Shown piece after piece: positions 27,795 through 37,783 of a stretch of DNA of 64,000 nt. The notes beneath the pieces were generated by a model. It was not told the DNA's origin. It ran no database searches and saw only the letters and a program-made list of their open reading frames with translations. This DNA comes from Cognataquiflexum rubidum (GTDB lineage: Bacteria > Bacteroidota > Bacteroidia > Cytophagales > Cyclobacteriaceae). A program made the translations under genes and the position numbers. Within the stretch, counting starts at the first letter, position 1. Each line of letters begins with the position of its first letter. The stretch lies in NCBI RefSeq assembly GCF_022538115.1, contig NZ_JAKZAL010000011.1, forward strand, positions 1 to 64,000, read 5' to 3'.

Positions 27795-29901
27795 GCTGCG
27801 GGGTATTTTGATATATTGGAAGGGTAATGATAAAATTGGTTCCTTTGCCTTGCGCCGTACGAACCTCCAGTGTTCCTTTGTGGTTTTCGATGATGGTATA
27901 GACAATTGAAAGACCCAGACCTGTACCCTTCCCTACTGCTTTGGTTGTAAAAAAGGGTTCAAATATCCGCTGTTTGACATTTGCAGGCATTCCAAACCCA
28001 TTGTCTTCTATTTCTATTCTTATTTTTTCTCCGATATGGATTGTTCTAATCGTAATTTTGGGGTCAGTGATTTTATCCAGATTTTCGACCAAAGCGTGAA
28101 TGGCATTGGTAATGATATTCATAAACACCTGATTGAGTTTTCCCGGCAGACATTCAATTATCGGTATATTACCAAATTCCCTATACACCTGTATTTTGCC
28201 GGACATGGAGCTGTTGAGCAAAATCAAAGTACTGTTGATCCCATCATGGATATCTACTCTTTTGACATCCTGCTCATCTACACGTGAAAACAACCTCAAG
28301 CCTTTGACAATTTCGACCGTTCTTTTTGCTCCTTCTTCCATTCCTCTCAAAAGCTGGTCTATTTCTTTGAGAATATAATCGAACTCGATGTCATCCTCGA
28401 CCTGCTTCAAAGCTTTTTTGGAAGAATCGGTAAACTCGAGCTTTCCTTTCTCCCTGTAGGCATTGACTACTTCCAGCAGATCATTGATATCTCTTTTGAG
28501 CGGAGAAATGTTAGAGCTTACAAAGTTGATCGGATTATTGATTTCGTGCGCTATTCCGGCTGTCAATTGTCCCAATGAAGCCATTTTTTCTTGGTTGACC
28601 AATTGTATTTGAGTATTTTGGAGATTATGGAGCGTGAGTTCAAGCTCTTCGGTCCTTTGTTTTACCTTTTCTTCCAAAAACTCATTTTGTTCTATTATCC
28701 TACTTTCATGCTCCTCAAGCAATTTGAGTTTTTCTCTTTGCTCTTTTTCATTCTCTCTTTTTTGGTCATTAATCCTGTCTGCCAATGCAAATGACAGCAG
28801 GATGACTCCCAAAGTTGCCCCAAACGGCATCATATAGAAGTAAGTTGGAGAAAAGGGCATCAATCCCATTTGGGTCAAAACAAAAATAAATATACCCACC
28901 ATAAAGACCGACCAAGCAATCAGGAAATACCTCGCAGGTTTGAACCCTTTCTTAAGAATGAAAATAGAAATCAGAAACGCATAAGGAATCACGATGGCCT
29001 GTGTCACCAAAAAGACCGCGTATGTAATGGTCAAAAAACCCAAAACAGTACCCGCAAGAATAATTCCATAAACAATATAGATTACCTGTATTCCTTTGTC
29101 CAATTTTGGAAGGTAGACTTCTGTCTTGAGGAAAGATTGGACAAACATGAGTGCGACGATACTTCCCAGAACAGAAAAAAGGACATTTGACCTTAGATTC
29201 ATCCATATCCAGTTGGGCCAGATCAATTCCTGGGCAAATCCCAAAATAGAAGTCTGGCCTAACCAAACCAACAAGATGTAGGCAACGTAGATCAGATAGG
29301 TGTTGTCATTGAGGGAAAAATAGAGGAATAGATTATAAAAAAAGAGCCCGAAAAACACCCCTGTAAAGATTCCAAAAAGGATATTTTCAAAATTTAGCCG
29401 GTTATTGATGGCTTGCATGCCGGCTATACTTGCAGATACAATCCTTTTATCGCTGCTTTTTATTTTGAGGTATACTTCATCCATACCTCCCATTTTGGTT
29501 TCAAGGTCAAAAATTATTTTGCGGGAAGGCACCAACCTATCATAGAGATCATGGATCCTTCCACTTGTTTGGTTTCCCCTTACTTTTCCGTCCCGCACCA
29601 GATAAAAGTTTACTTCATCTAAATTTGGGTTATTGATCACGAGGTATTTTTTCTCGCCCTTTTTTCCTGTCGATTCCACTTTAAACCTCAGCCAAACTGC
29701 TTGCTCACCTAGACCGAAATTTGGATTTTTGGATAAAATCGGCAGGAAGTCGGAGCTGTAAATCACGTCATTGATTTCCAAGTCTTTGCCGTTTTCCATT
29801 AAAAACTCATAATTGGAAACATCCACCATAGTGGACCCAATGTCCAATTGGAGTACCGGAGCGTATAAAAAGAAGAAAATTTTGACAAAAAAAACTAACA
29901 T
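27787..29901 (-). CDS. 7TM-DISM sensor histidine kinase
   Basis: The 704-aa protein has a signal-like hydrophobic start, then an extracellular 7TMR-DISMED2 domain (about 20-160, [13 protein letters not shown]). Seven membrane helices lie around residues 180-370. A coiled coil (about 375-440) and the phospho-acceptor His452 in [12 protein letters not shown] follow, then HATPase motifs [17 protein letters not shown] and [17 protein letters not shown]2 domains often bind carbohydrates or other small ligands. The next gene on the strand is a REC-kinase hybrid; a single REC protein is divergent on the other side. Confidence 0.93.
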   Translation of the reverse strand: MLVFFVKIFFFLYAPVLQLDIGSTMVDVSNYEFLMENGKDLEINDVIYSSDFLPILSKNPNFGLGEQAVWLRFKVESTGKKGEKKYLVINNPNLDEVNFYLVRDGKVRGNQTSGRIHDLYDRLVPSRKIIFDLETKMGGMDEVYLKIKSSDKRIVSASIAGMQAINNRLNFENILFGIFTGVFFGLFFYNLFLYFSLNDNTYLIYVAYILLVWLGQTSILGFAQELIWPNWIWMNLRSNVLFSVLGSIVALMFVQSFLKTEVYLPKLDKGIQVIYIVYGIILAGTVLGFLTITYAVFLVTQAIVIPYAFLISIFILKKGFKPARYFLIAWSVFMVGIFIFVLTQMGLMPFSPTYFYMMPFGATLGVILLSFALADRINDQKRENEKEQREKLKLLEEHESRIIEQNEFLEEKVKQRTEELELTLHNLQNTQIQLVNQEKMASLGQLTAGIAHEINNPINFVSSNISPLKRDINDLLEVVNAYREKGKLEFTDSSKKALKQVEDDIEFDYILKEIDQLLRGMEEGAKRTVEIVKGLRLFSRVDEQDVKRVDIHDGINSTLILLNSSMSGKIQVYREFGNIPIIECLPGKLNQVFMNIITNAIHALVENLDKITDPKITIRTIHIGEKIRIEIEDNGFGMPANVKQRIFEPFFTTKAVGKGTGLGLSIVYTIIENHKGTLEVRTAQGKGTNFIITLPIYQNTPQHD

Positions 29902-30348
29902 AGAATCAGTATTGGGATGGGTAAAGCCTGGTGAACTCCATAATGACTATTTTGTCCAAATTGTCTATACTCGGGTAAATGAATATCCATGGCTGCAACG
30001 GTCGGTGGGAATCCTTCCACTGTTTCAAAGAAAATTTTAGGAATTTCTTTTGGACATAAAACCAAAAGGCTAGGAAATTCAAACCCCTAAACAAAATTTC
30101 AATTGGATGGAGTAAATCAAGCGATGAAGCCAATCTCATGTAGAGGCAGTAAGGGTGGATACCAGCGATAAAGTTATGTTATTGCACCAATAATCATAAG
30201 AGAAATGTAAAAAAAATTAAAAAAAAAGAATTTTATACCGACATTTGAATGAATCCTTGCAAAGGGAAAAATTTTTTTGGTGAAAATTATCATTAAGTTG
30301 AATATATACTTAAACTTGTACCTAAAGTCTCACTACTAGTAAATTCAA
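29902..30348. other. Divergent intergenic region without a gene
   Basis: This 447-bp AT-rich gap separates the divergent 7TM-DISM kinase and single REC genes. I found no coding sequence, RNA gene, strong hairpin or matching pair of promoter boxes. The size suggests regulatory DNA for both genes, but nothing specific can be marked. Confidence 0.5.
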
Positions 30349-30813
30349 ATGTCCGAGTCACCCAAAGAAAAAATCAGGATACTTTATGTAGATGATGAAG
30401 AAAACAACCTTCAGGCATTCAAGGCTACATTTAGAAGAGATTACAAGATACACCTTGCACTTTCTGCCGAGGAAGGCCGGGGTCTTTTACATTCCAACGA
30501 GGTGGATATCATCATCACGGATCAAAGGATGCCTGATGAAACCGGTGTTGATTTTTTGGCTTCTATCATTCCAGAGCATCCTGACCCAATAAGAATTTTA
30601 TTGACAGGTTACACTGACATCCAGGCAGTTATTGACGCCATCAACAAGAGTCAGGTATACCATTACCTGACCAAACCTTGGGAGGAGGATTACATGCGGA
30701 CAGTCATCAAAAATGCGTTTGAAGTGTTTTCGCTTAGGAAAGAAAATAGAAAACTGATGGAAGACCTTGTTGAAACCAACAAAAACCTTGAGGTGATGCT
30801 CCATCAAAAATAA
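30349..30813 (+). CDS. Single-domain response regulator
   Basis: This 154-aa protein is a receiver domain (Asp58 in IIITDQRMPDE, Lys in LTKPWEED) followed by a short coiled-coil tail. No DNA-binding or enzymatic output domain is present. The sequence VDDEENNLQAFKATFRRDYK is close to the receiver of the REC-kinase hybrid at 26703-27794. It probably works as a phosphate sink or relay protein in the same pathway. It is convergent with ald, with stops 2 bp apart. Confidence 0.9.
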   Translation: MSESPKEKIRILYVDDEENNLQAFKATFRRDYKIHLALSAEEGRGLLHSNEVDIIITDQRMPDETGVDFLASIIPEHPDPIRILLTGYTDIQAVIDAINKSQVYHYLTKPWEEDYMRTVIKNAFEVFSLRKENRKLMEDLVETNKNLEVMLHQK

Positions 30814-30815
30814 TA

Positions 30816-32030
30816 TCAATACCGGGCTGCAAGGAGCAATAAAAGCTCCTTGTGGGTCATTGAAAATTTCCTTGCCAGATAGGCGTTCGTCAAGCTTCCT
30901 CTGTAAGTGTACACCCCTTTCATAAACCATTTATAATTAAAAATCATTTCTTCGGCTCCACCCAGGTCTGCCATATGGAGTAAAATGGGTGTAAAAATAT
31001 TGCTCAAAGCACAGGAAGCTGTCCTTGAAACCCTTGAAGCAATATTGGGCACACAATAATGGATCACACCATGTTTGACAAAAGTAGGGACATCGTGAGA
31101 AGTCATTTCTGAAGTTTCGATGCAGCCACCCTGATCTATCGATACATCTATGATGACGCTTCCTTCCATCATCGCGGCGACCATTTCTTCACTTACGACA
31201 ATTTTGTTTCTTCCTTTTTCAGCCCTGAGAGCGCCTATGACGACATCGGCTTCCTTGATGGCATTTCCCAAGGTATAATTATCTATTGTTGAAGTGAAGA
31301 CCTGCTGACCGAGAAGGTGCTTGATCCTTCGAAGTTTATAAATATGGTTGTCAAACACTTTGATGCTTGCACCTAATCCCAATGCTGTCCTTGCGGCATA
31401 TTCAGCCACAGTTCCTGCACCGACGATGACCACTTGGGTGGGAGGAACACCGGTTACGCCCCCCATGATCAAACCTTTTCCGTTGTTGACGCTAGATAAG
31501 TATTCCGCTGCTATCAGCATTACTGTGCTTCCGGCAATTTCACTCATGGCCCTTACCACAGGCATGCCCCCAACTTTATCCTCTAGGTTTTCATAAGATA
31601 CGGCTGTGATCCTTTTTTTATTAAGGGCATGGATAAAGTCTGCATTCTGCTTACCCAATTGGAGGGCAGATATCAGGCAGGAACCGGAGCGCATGTAATT
31701 GATTTCATCCTCTGTTGGCGGCTCGACTTTGATGATAACTTCTGCATCAAAGGCCTCCTTGGCGGTATAGACTACCTTTGCACCGGCATCTGAATATTCC
31801 TTGTCGGTAAATTTTGATTCTTTGCCCGCGTTTGTTTCCACCAAGACCCGCTGTCCGTTATTGACAAGTAGCGCTACTGCATCAGGTGTCAGAACGACTC
31901 TTTTTTCCTGAGCGGCCGTTTCCAAGGGCAACCCTATCAACAAAGAGTTCTGTGAATTTTTAACTTTTGCTACTGCTTCTTTGGGATAAATCCCAACCTC
32001 TTCCCTGATTTCAACCATCTGTTTGCCCAT
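30816..32030 (-). CDS. ald: Alanine dehydrogenase
   Basis: The enzyme reversibly deaminates L-alanine to pyruvate and ammonia with NAD. The 404-aa length includes the N-terminal substrate part (GLPLETAAQEKRVVLTPDAV) and the NAD-binding GVTGVPPTQVVIVGAGTVAEYAA. KVEPPTEDEI and SIDQGGCIETS are further family marks. It overlaps tsaE by 20 bp and porX follows closely upstream. A hairpin at 30831-30851 lies inside its last codons. Confidence 0.9.
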   Translation of the reverse strand: MGKQMVEIREEVGIYPKEAVAKVKNSQNSLLIGLPLETAAQEKRVVLTPDAVALLVNNGQRVLVETNAGKESKFTDKEYSDAGAKVVYTAKEAFDAEVIIKVEPPTEDEINYMRSGSCLISALQLGKQNADFIHALNKKRITAVSYENLEDKVGGMPVVRAMSEIAGSTVMLIAAEYLSSVNNGKGLIMGGVTGVPPTQVVIVGAGTVAEYAARTALGLGASIKVFDNHIYKLRRIKHLLGQQVFTSTIDNYTLGNAIKEADVVIGALRAEKGRNKIVVSEEMVAAMMEGSVIIDVSIDQGGCIETSEMTSHDVPTFVKHGVIHYCVPNIASRVSRTASCALSNIFTPILLHMADLGGAEEMIFNYKWFMKGVYTYRGSLTNAYLARKFSMTHKELLLLLAARY

Positions 32031-32454
32031 TAATAACCCTTTTTAAGGTGATATTTCTTCCTTCCTTTTCATCCACTTCGATTTGGATATGGATAAAATC
32101 AGAAGGAAGATATCCTGCGATTTTTTCAGCCCATTCTATCCAACAATGTCTGCCACTATCCAAATATTCGTCCAGCCCAATTTCCAAAACTTCCTCCGGA
32201 TCTTCGATTCTATAAAAATCAAAGTGGTAAAAAACTTCTCCCTCAGGGTTTTGGTATTCATTGACTAGCGAAAAGGTAGGACTATTCACCCTGTCTTTCA
32301 CTCCCAAAATCCCTGCAATTTCCCTGATCAGAGTGGTTTTACCTGCACCAAGATCCCCTTTGAAAATCCAAATTTTGTCAAACTTGCCAAAGTCTATGAT
32401 CTTTTGGGCTGCGGCATGAATCTCTTCTATACCGGGACAATAATACTTTTCCAA
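32011..32454 (-). CDS. tsaE: tRNA threonylcarbamoyladenosine ATPase TsaE
   Basis: TsaE supports formation of t6A at position 37 of ANN-decoding tRNAs with TsaB and TsaD. The 147-aa protein has the P-loop GDLGAGKTT at 33-41, VNSPTFSLVNEY and HFDFYRIEDPEE, all typical. The start is TTG at 32454 (MEKYYCPG). It lies 6 bp after porX and overlaps ald by 20 bp, so these three are likely one operon. Confidence 0.93.
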   Translation of the reverse strand: MEKYYCPGIEEIHAAAQKIIDFGKFDKIWIFKGDLGAGKTTLIREIAGILGVKDRVNSPTFSLVNEYQNPEGEVFYHFDFYRIEDPEEVLEIGLDEYLDSGRHCWIEWAEKIAGYLPSDFIHIQIEVDEKEGRNITLKRVINGQTDG

Positions 32455-32460
32455 ATTTAA

Positions 32461-34020
32461 TTAAATATTCTTTGGTTCGAGTCGGATAATTGGAACAATC
32501 ATTTCTTCAAGAGACACTCCCCCATGTTGGAAAGTATCCTTGTAGTAATTTACATAATAATTGTAATTGTTCGGGTACGCAAAGAAATAATCTTCTACGG
32601 TAAAAACATAGCCCGTTGATATATTGAACCTAGGAAGTTTGGCATCCTCCGGCCGGGAGATTTCAAATACTTTCCCACTTTCAAAATTCAGATTCTTGCC
32701 CTGCTTGTATCTGAGGTTGGTGGTTACATTTTTATCTCCGATGATTTTGTAAGGTCTGGTTACCCTTTTTGTACCGTGGTCGGTAGAGATGATGACTCCG
32801 GCTTTGGCAGCATGAATTTTCTTGAAAAGGTCAAATAAGGTAGAATGTTCAAACCAACTTTTGGTCAAAGACCTATAGGCAGATTCATCCGGAGCAAGTT
32901 CTCTGACCATTTTGATATCGGTTCGGGCATGTGACATCATGTCCACAAAATTGTAGACGAGGACATTCAGGTCATTGTTCAACAGCTGATGAAAATGGTC
33001 CAACGCTGCTTTACCCTGATAAACCTGAAGGATCTTATTATAGCTGAACTTGATATTCAACTTGTTACGGTGGAGATTTTCGGACAGAAAATCTTCCTCA
33101 TGGTTATTTTTTCCTTCATCGGTATCTTCTCCTTCCCACAGTTCGGGATGGAATCTTGCCATATCGGAGGGCATCAATCCACTGAAAAGTGCATTTCTCG
33201 CAAAGGCCGTAGTCGTAGGCAAAATACTGAAGTAGGTACTTTCCTCTGAGGTGTTGAAGTATTCAGAAATAAGTGGCTTGATCACCTCCCATTGGTCAAG
33301 CCGGAGATTGTCGATCACCACAAAAAAGAGTGGCTTCCCCTGCTTGATATGGGGAAACACTTTCTCGGCCATTAAACGATGAGAGAGTATTGGCTTATCG
33401 GATTTGGGATCATTGATCCAGTCGATATAATTGTTTTTGATAAATTTGGCAAAAGCGGCATTGGCCTCGGTTTTTTGGGTATCCAGGACATCCTGCATCC
33501 CTTTGTTTTCGGTCCCGTCAATCTCCATTTCCCAATATGTCAGCCTTTTGTAAATGTCGGTCCATTCCTGATGCGTAGAGGCTTCATCGCAGGCCATGCT
33601 GATATTCATAAAATCCTGTCTGTAAGACAGGTTCGTTTTTTCGGTGATCAGCTGCTTGTTTTGCAAAATCTTTTTTACCGAAAGGAGAATTTGGTTTGGG
33701 TTAATGGGCTTGATAAGGTAATCAGCGATTTTACCCCCGATTGCATCATCCATGATATGTTCCTCTTCACTTTTGGTAATCATTACGACAGGAACCTGCG
33801 GTTTGAGCATTTTGATTTGTTGCAAAGTCTCCAATCCTGTCATTCCGGGCATCATTTCATCAAGAAAAATCACATCGTAATTATACTTCTCCACCATTTC
33901 AATGGCATCTACACCGCTATTGACAGTAGATATTTCGTAGCCTCTCTGCTGTAAAAATAAAATATGTGGCTTGAGAAGATCGATCTCGTCGTCCGCCCAT
34001 AGGATTTTGAACCTTTGCAT
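32461..34020 (-). CDS. porX: PorX: response regulator with PglZ phosphatase domain
   Basis: PorX is a two-component regulator that controls type IX secretion genes in Bacteroidota. The 519-aa protein joins a receiver domain (Asp54 in VIFLDEMMPGM) to a helical linker (about 130-200). A PglZ alkaline-phosphatase-like domain (about 200-519) follows, with VVIDNLRLDQW, TTTAFARNALFSGLMPSD, NFVDMMSHAR and STDHGTKRV. The length matches P. gingivalis PorX. The start MQRFKILWADD at 34020 is used; a longer frame overlaps the divergent HD gene. Confidence 0.92.
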   Translation of the reverse strand: MQRFKILWADDEIDLLKPHILFLQQRGYEISTVNSGVDAIEMVEKYNYDVIFLDEMMPGMTGLETLQQIKMLKPQVPVVMITKSEEEHIMDDAIGGKIADYLIKPINPNQILLSVKKILQNKQLITEKTNLSYRQDFMNISMACDEASTHQEWTDIYKRLTYWEMEIDGTENKGMQDVLDTQKTEANAAFAKFIKNNYIDWINDPKSDKPILSHRLMAEKVFPHIKQGKPLFFVVIDNLRLDQWEVIKPLISEYFNTSEESTYFSILPTTTAFARNALFSGLMPSDMARFHPELWEGEDTDEGKNNHEEDFLSENLHRNKLNIKFSYNKILQVYQGKAALDHFHQLLNNDLNVLVYNFVDMMSHARTDIKMVRELAPDESAYRSLTKSWFEHSTLFDLFKKIHAAKAGVIISTDHGTKRVTRPYKIIGDKNVTTNLRYKQGKNLNFESGKVFEISRPEDAKLPRFNISTGYVFTVEDYFFAYPNNYNYYVNYYKDTFQHGGVSLEEMIVPIIRLEPKNI

Positions 34021-34071
34021 AAAATTTGGTTTACTTCTTTTAAATTTATAATTACTTTTGAGACCTATCAA
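34021..34071. promoter_or_regulatory. Divergent promoter region, porX and HD gene
   Basis: The 51-bp gap carries a TACTTTTG box (34053-34060) that matches TAnnTTTG for the HD gene. A TTTG lies 24 bp upstream of it, a little long. For porX, a TTG followed by 20 nt and TAAATTTA is seen on the minus strand. Both are sequence matches only. Confidence 0.35.
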
Positions 34072-35310
34072 ATGTCTGCGACATTGAAACGCCATAAAAT
34101 TTTGAATGATCCTGTTTATGGATTTATCACCATACCCAGTGAATTGATTTTTAGCATTATTGACCACCCCTACTTCCAGAGGTTACGTCGTATCAAGCAA
34201 CTAGGTTTGACAGATTATGTCTATCCAGGTGCTCTCCACACGAGATTTCACCATGCTATCGGCGCCATGCACCTGATGAGCATTACTTTGGACAACCTCA
34301 GACATAAAGGTATCGAAATTAGTGAGGAAGAATACGAAGCAGGATTGATTGCTATTTTATTGCACGATATCGGGCATGGACCTTTTTCTCATGCTTTGGA
34401 ATTCAGCATACTTCAAAACATCCCCCATGAATCCCTTTCTCTCCTTGTCATCCAATTGCTCAATAAAGAATTGAACAACGGGCTGGACTTGGCCATTAAA
34501 ATATTCAGAGGGGAATACGAAAGGAAATTTTTCAACCAATTGGTTTCCAGTCAGCTTGATATTGACAGGCTTGATTACCTCCAAAGAGACTGCTTTTTTA
34601 CGGGAGTTTCGGAAGGAGCCATCGGTGCAGATAGGATTATCAAAATGATGGATATCAAAGATGACCGTTTGGTAATCGAAGAAAAAGGAATTTACAGTAT
34701 TGAAAATTTTCTGAGTGCACGCAGGCTGATGTATTGGCAGGTATACCTCCACAAGACCACCGTGAGCGCAGAAAAAATGATGATCAGCCTCATCAACCGT
34801 GCAAAATACCTCATGCAAAATGGGCAAAACCTGGTCACCACGGATGAACTTTCCTATTTTCTAAAAGGTAATTTTACCTTAACGGACTTTGAAAACAAGG
34901 AAGACTCACTAAAATGCTTTCTTGCTTTGGATGATTTTGATATTTGGGGGGGCATCAAGCTGTGGAAAAACCATGATGATTACATTCTCAATAACTTATC
35001 ACGCATGTTTTTGGAAAGGAATCTCTTTAAAATAAATCTCAGAAATGATGAGTTTTCAAGTTACGACATCGAGGAGGAAAAAATAAAACTGCTGCAAAGG
35101 CTTCAGATACCGGAAAGTGACCTTCCCTATTTTTTTAACCATGGCGTTTTGAGTAATCATGCTTACCTCAACACGGAGCAGATTTTCATTTTGACCAAAA
35201 AAGGAAACATCATAGATGTGGCCATTGCAGCAGATCTTCCGAATATCAAGGCAATGAGTAAAATTGTGAAAAAACACTACATCTGTCATGCCAAAAAATT
35301 AACTTTATAA
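34072..35310 (+). CDS. HD-domain phosphohydrolase (SAMHD1/dGTPase-like)
   Basis: The 412-aa protein carries the HD metal-binding residues RFHHAIGAMHL and LLHDIGHGPFSHALE. QLDIDRLDYLQRDCFFTG is the conserved third motif of dNTP triphosphohydrolase relatives. Proteins of this type hydrolyse dNTPs or related nucleotides; the actual substrate here is not known. The start MSATLKRHKI at 34072 is chosen; a longer frame runs across the promoter. It begins a run of genes leading to lpxD, lpxC/fabZ and lpxA, with a gap of only 16 bp to lpxD. Confidence 0.87.
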   Translation: MSATLKRHKILNDPVYGFITIPSELIFSIIDHPYFQRLRRIKQLGLTDYVYPGALHTRFHHAIGAMHLMSITLDNLRHKGIEISEEEYEAGLIAILLHDIGHGPFSHALEFSILQNIPHESLSLLVIQLLNKELNNGLDLAIKIFRGEYERKFFNQLVSSQLDIDRLDYLQRDCFFTGVSEGAIGADRIIKMMDIKDDRLVIEEKGIYSIENFLSARRLMYWQVYLHKTTVSAEKMMISLINRAKYLMQNGQNLVTTDELSYFLKGNFTLTDFENKEDSLKCFLALDDFDIWGGIKLWKNHDDYILNNLSRMFLERNLFKINLRNDEFSSYDIEEEKIKLLQRLQIPESDLPYFFNHGVLSNHAYLNTEQIFILTKKGNIIDVAIAADLPNIKAMSKIVKKHYICHAKKLTL

Positions 35311-35326
35311 GCTCTAAACCTACTCT

Positions 35327-36349
35327 ATGGAATTTTCTCTTGGTCAAATTGCACAACTAATTGGCGGAAAAGTAGAAGGCGACAGTTCCCTCAAGGTAAG
35401 CCGCCTAGATAAAATACAGGATGGTTTGCCGGGGGGCATAAGTTTTTTGTCCAATGAAAAATATGAATCTTTCATCTATGACACAAAAGCCACAGCCGTC
35501 ATTGTGTCCGAAAATTTCGAACCTCAGAAGCCTTTAAGCACTAACTTGATCAGGGTTAAAAATGCCTATGAAGGGTTTACGATGCTTCTTGAAGCCTATG
35601 CCATGATGCTACAATCCTCCAAATCAGGCAAAGAGGAACCTTCATTTTTTGACGAGTCAAGCACAATGGGTGAAAATTATTACAGAGGGGCATTTTCATA
35701 TGTGGGAAAAAACTGCATTATCGGCAATTCTGTAAAAATCTATCCCAACGCCTTCATCGGAAACAATGTAAAAATCGGGAACAATACCGTCATCCATGCC
35801 GGAGTCAAAATCTATGACAATACACAGATCGGGGATAACTGCGAATTCCACCCCGGTGCTGTCATCGGCGGAGACGGATTCGGATTTGCACCATTGCCGG
35901 ATGGGACGTATAAAAAAATCCCCCAATTAGGAAATGTGGTCATAGAAGACAATGTCAGCATCGGCACCAATACCACAGTTGATTGCGCCACGATGGGTTC
36001 TACTTTGATTAAAAAAGGAGCAAAAATTGACAACCTTGTCCAAATCGCTCATAATGTTATCATTGGCGAAAACACAGTAATAGCAGCCCAAACGGGTATT
36101 TCCGGCTCTACAGAAATCGGCAAAAACTGTGTGATTGCAGGAAAGGCCGGGATAGTAGGGCACATAAAAATCGCTGATAACACGACCGTGGGCGCTAATA
36201 CAGGTGTTTCCAAAAATATAACCAAGTCAGGACAGACTCTTTTTGGTTATGTGGGATTTGATATCAAAGATTTCTTAAAATCTTACAGTCTTTTTAAAAA
36301 ACTGCCCGAACTAAACGACAGAATCAGAGAACTCGAAAAAAAACCATAA
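35327..36349 (+). CDS. lpxD: UDP-3-O-(3-hydroxyacyl)glucosamine N-acyltransferase
   Basis: LpxD adds the N-linked 3-hydroxyacyl chain in lipid A synthesis. The 340-aa protein has the N-terminal uridine-binding domain (FSLGQIAQLIGGKVEGD) and a long left-handed beta-helix of hexapeptide repeats (about 115-300) with the catalytic His in IAHNVIIGEN. A C-terminal helix (about 320-340) closes it. It is followed after 39 bp by lpxC/fabZ. Confidence 0.96.
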   Translation: MEFSLGQIAQLIGGKVEGDSSLKVSRLDKIQDGLPGGISFLSNEKYESFIYDTKATAVIVSENFEPQKPLSTNLIRVKNAYEGFTMLLEAYAMMLQSSKSGKEEPSFFDESSTMGENYYRGAFSYVGKNCIIGNSVKIYPNAFIGNNVKIGNNTVIHAGVKIYDNTQIGDNCEFHPGAVIGGDGFGFAPLPDGTYKKIPQLGNVVIEDNVSIGTNTTVDCATMGSTLIKKGAKIDNLVQIAHNVIIGENTVIAAQTGISGSTEIGKNCVIAGKAGIVGHIKIADNTTVGANTGVSKNITKSGQTLFGYVGFDIKDFLKSYSLFKKLPELNDRIRELEKKP

Positions 36350-36388
36350 ATTTACGCGTCGTAAAATGAAGGAGATTAATAGGATCGG

Positions 36389-37783
36389 ATGAGAGTCAAA
36401 CAGCATACCATAAAAAAACAAGTTACCGTCTCAGGAGTAGGTCTCCATACAGGGGTAATATCAAACATGACTTTTTTGCCGGCCCCGCCGAATCACGGAT
36501 TCAAATTCCAAAGAATTGATCTTCCCGGAATGCCGATTGTGGATGCTGACGTGGACAATGTCGTGGATATTTCACGGGGCACTACGCTTGAGCAGAATGG
36601 AGCTAGGGTATTTACAGTTGAGCATGTACTTGCTTCCCTCGTCGGATTAGAAATTGACAATGTTATGATCCAGTTGGATGGCCCTGAGCCTCCAATTATG
36701 GATGGTTCTTCGATCCAATTTATCGAAGTTTTGGAAGATGTGGGACTGGAAGAACAAAATGCCCTCCGTAGATTTTTTGAAGTACCTGAAAGTATCACCT
36801 ACCGTGAACCATCGCGAGAAGTAGAAATGGCTGCTTTGCCGCTAGACGACTACCGTGTCACCGTCATGGTGGATTACAACTCTCCTGTGTTGGGGAGTCA
36901 GCACGCTTCCATCACGAGTATAAGTCAATTCAAAACTGAAATTGCCTCGTGCAGGACTTTTTGTTTTTTGCATGAGCTTGAAATGCTCTACAACCAAAAC
37001 CTCATCAAAGGAGGAGACCTAAACAATGCCATTGTGGTCGTTGACAGAGTGGTAGAGGAAAAAGAATTGGAGCATCTCGCCAAGATGTTCAACAAGAAAA
37101 AAGTCGAAGTCCGAAAAGAAGGTATCCTCAACAATGTAGAATTACGCTACAAGAATGAACCCGCAAGGCACAAGTTGCTGGATGTGGTAGGGGATTTGGC
37201 ATTGGTGGGAAGACCATTGAAAGCCCAGATTTTGGCTGCAAGACCCGGACATGCTGCTAATGTTGCTTTTGCCAAAAAAATAAAGCGGGCGATGGAAAAA
37301 TCGGGTTCGGTACATATTCCCCATTATGACCCGAAGCTTCCTCCGGTTATGGATATCAATCAGATCAGCAATATACTACCGCACCGATATCCATTTCAGC
37401 TCTTGGATAAAATCATTTATCTGGATGAAACAGTAGTAGCAGGTGTTAAGAATGTTACCATCAATGAGCCCTTCTTTATGGGTCACTTTCCAAACAATCC
37501 CGTTATGCCGGGTGTTCTTCAAGTGGAAGCAATGGCTCAGACAGGAGGTATTCTGGTATTGAGCACCGTAGATGACCCGGAAAAATATTGGACCTATTTT
37601 TTAGGTATTGAAAGTTGCAAGTTTCGAAAAATGGTGCTACCCGGAGATACCTTGGTTTTCAAATGCGAATTGCTTGCTCCCATCAGGAGAGGAATCGCAA
37701 AAATGAAAGGAGAAGCTTTTGTGGGTAACACCCTTGTATGTGAAGCAATTATGACAGCAAGTATAGTCCGAAAAGAATCATGA
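36389..37783 (+). CDS. lpxC/fabZ: LpxC-FabZ fusion: deacetylase and 3-hydroxyacyl-ACP dehydratase
   Basis: This 464-aa protein joins two enzymes. Residues 1-315 are LpxC, the zinc deacetylase that commits to lipid A (TVEHVLASLVGLEIDN, CRTFCFLHELEML, HKLLDVVGDLAL). Residues 321-464 are FabZ, which dehydrates 3-hydroxyacyl-ACP (ILPHRYPFQLLDKI, GHFPNNPVMPGVLQVEAMAQ). The fusion puts two competing users of 3-hydroxyacyl-ACP in one protein and is known in Bacteroidota. It overlaps lpxA by 4 bp. An AGGAG lies about 15 bp upstream, one of few SD-like sites. Confidence 0.96.
   Translation: MRVKQHTIKKQVTVSGVGLHTGVISNMTFLPAPPNHGFKFQRIDLPGMPIVDADVDNVVDISRGTTLEQNGARVFTVEHVLASLVGLEIDNVMIQLDGPEPPIMDGSSIQFIEVLEDVGLEEQNALRRFFEVPESITYREPSREVEMAALPLDDYRVTVMVDYNSPVLGSQHASITSISQFKTEIASCRTFCFLHELEMLYNQNLIKGGDLNNAIVVVDRVVEEKELEHLAKMFNKKKVEVRKEGILNNVELRYKNEPARHKLLDVVGDLALVGRPLKAQILAARPGHAANVAFAKKIKRAMEKSGSVHIPHYDPKLPPVMDINQISNILPHRYPFQLLDKIIYLDETVVAGVKNVTINEPFFMGHFPNNPVMPGVLQVEAMAQTGGILVLSTVDDPEKYWTYFLGIESCKFRKMVLPGDTLVFKCELLAPIRRGIAKMKGEAFVGNTLVCEAIMTASIVRKES

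Noticed and set aside
30831-30851. Hairpin AAGGAGC/GCTCCTT between the REC protein and ald
   Set aside because: It lies inside the last codons of ald and has no T tract after it, so it was not called a terminator.
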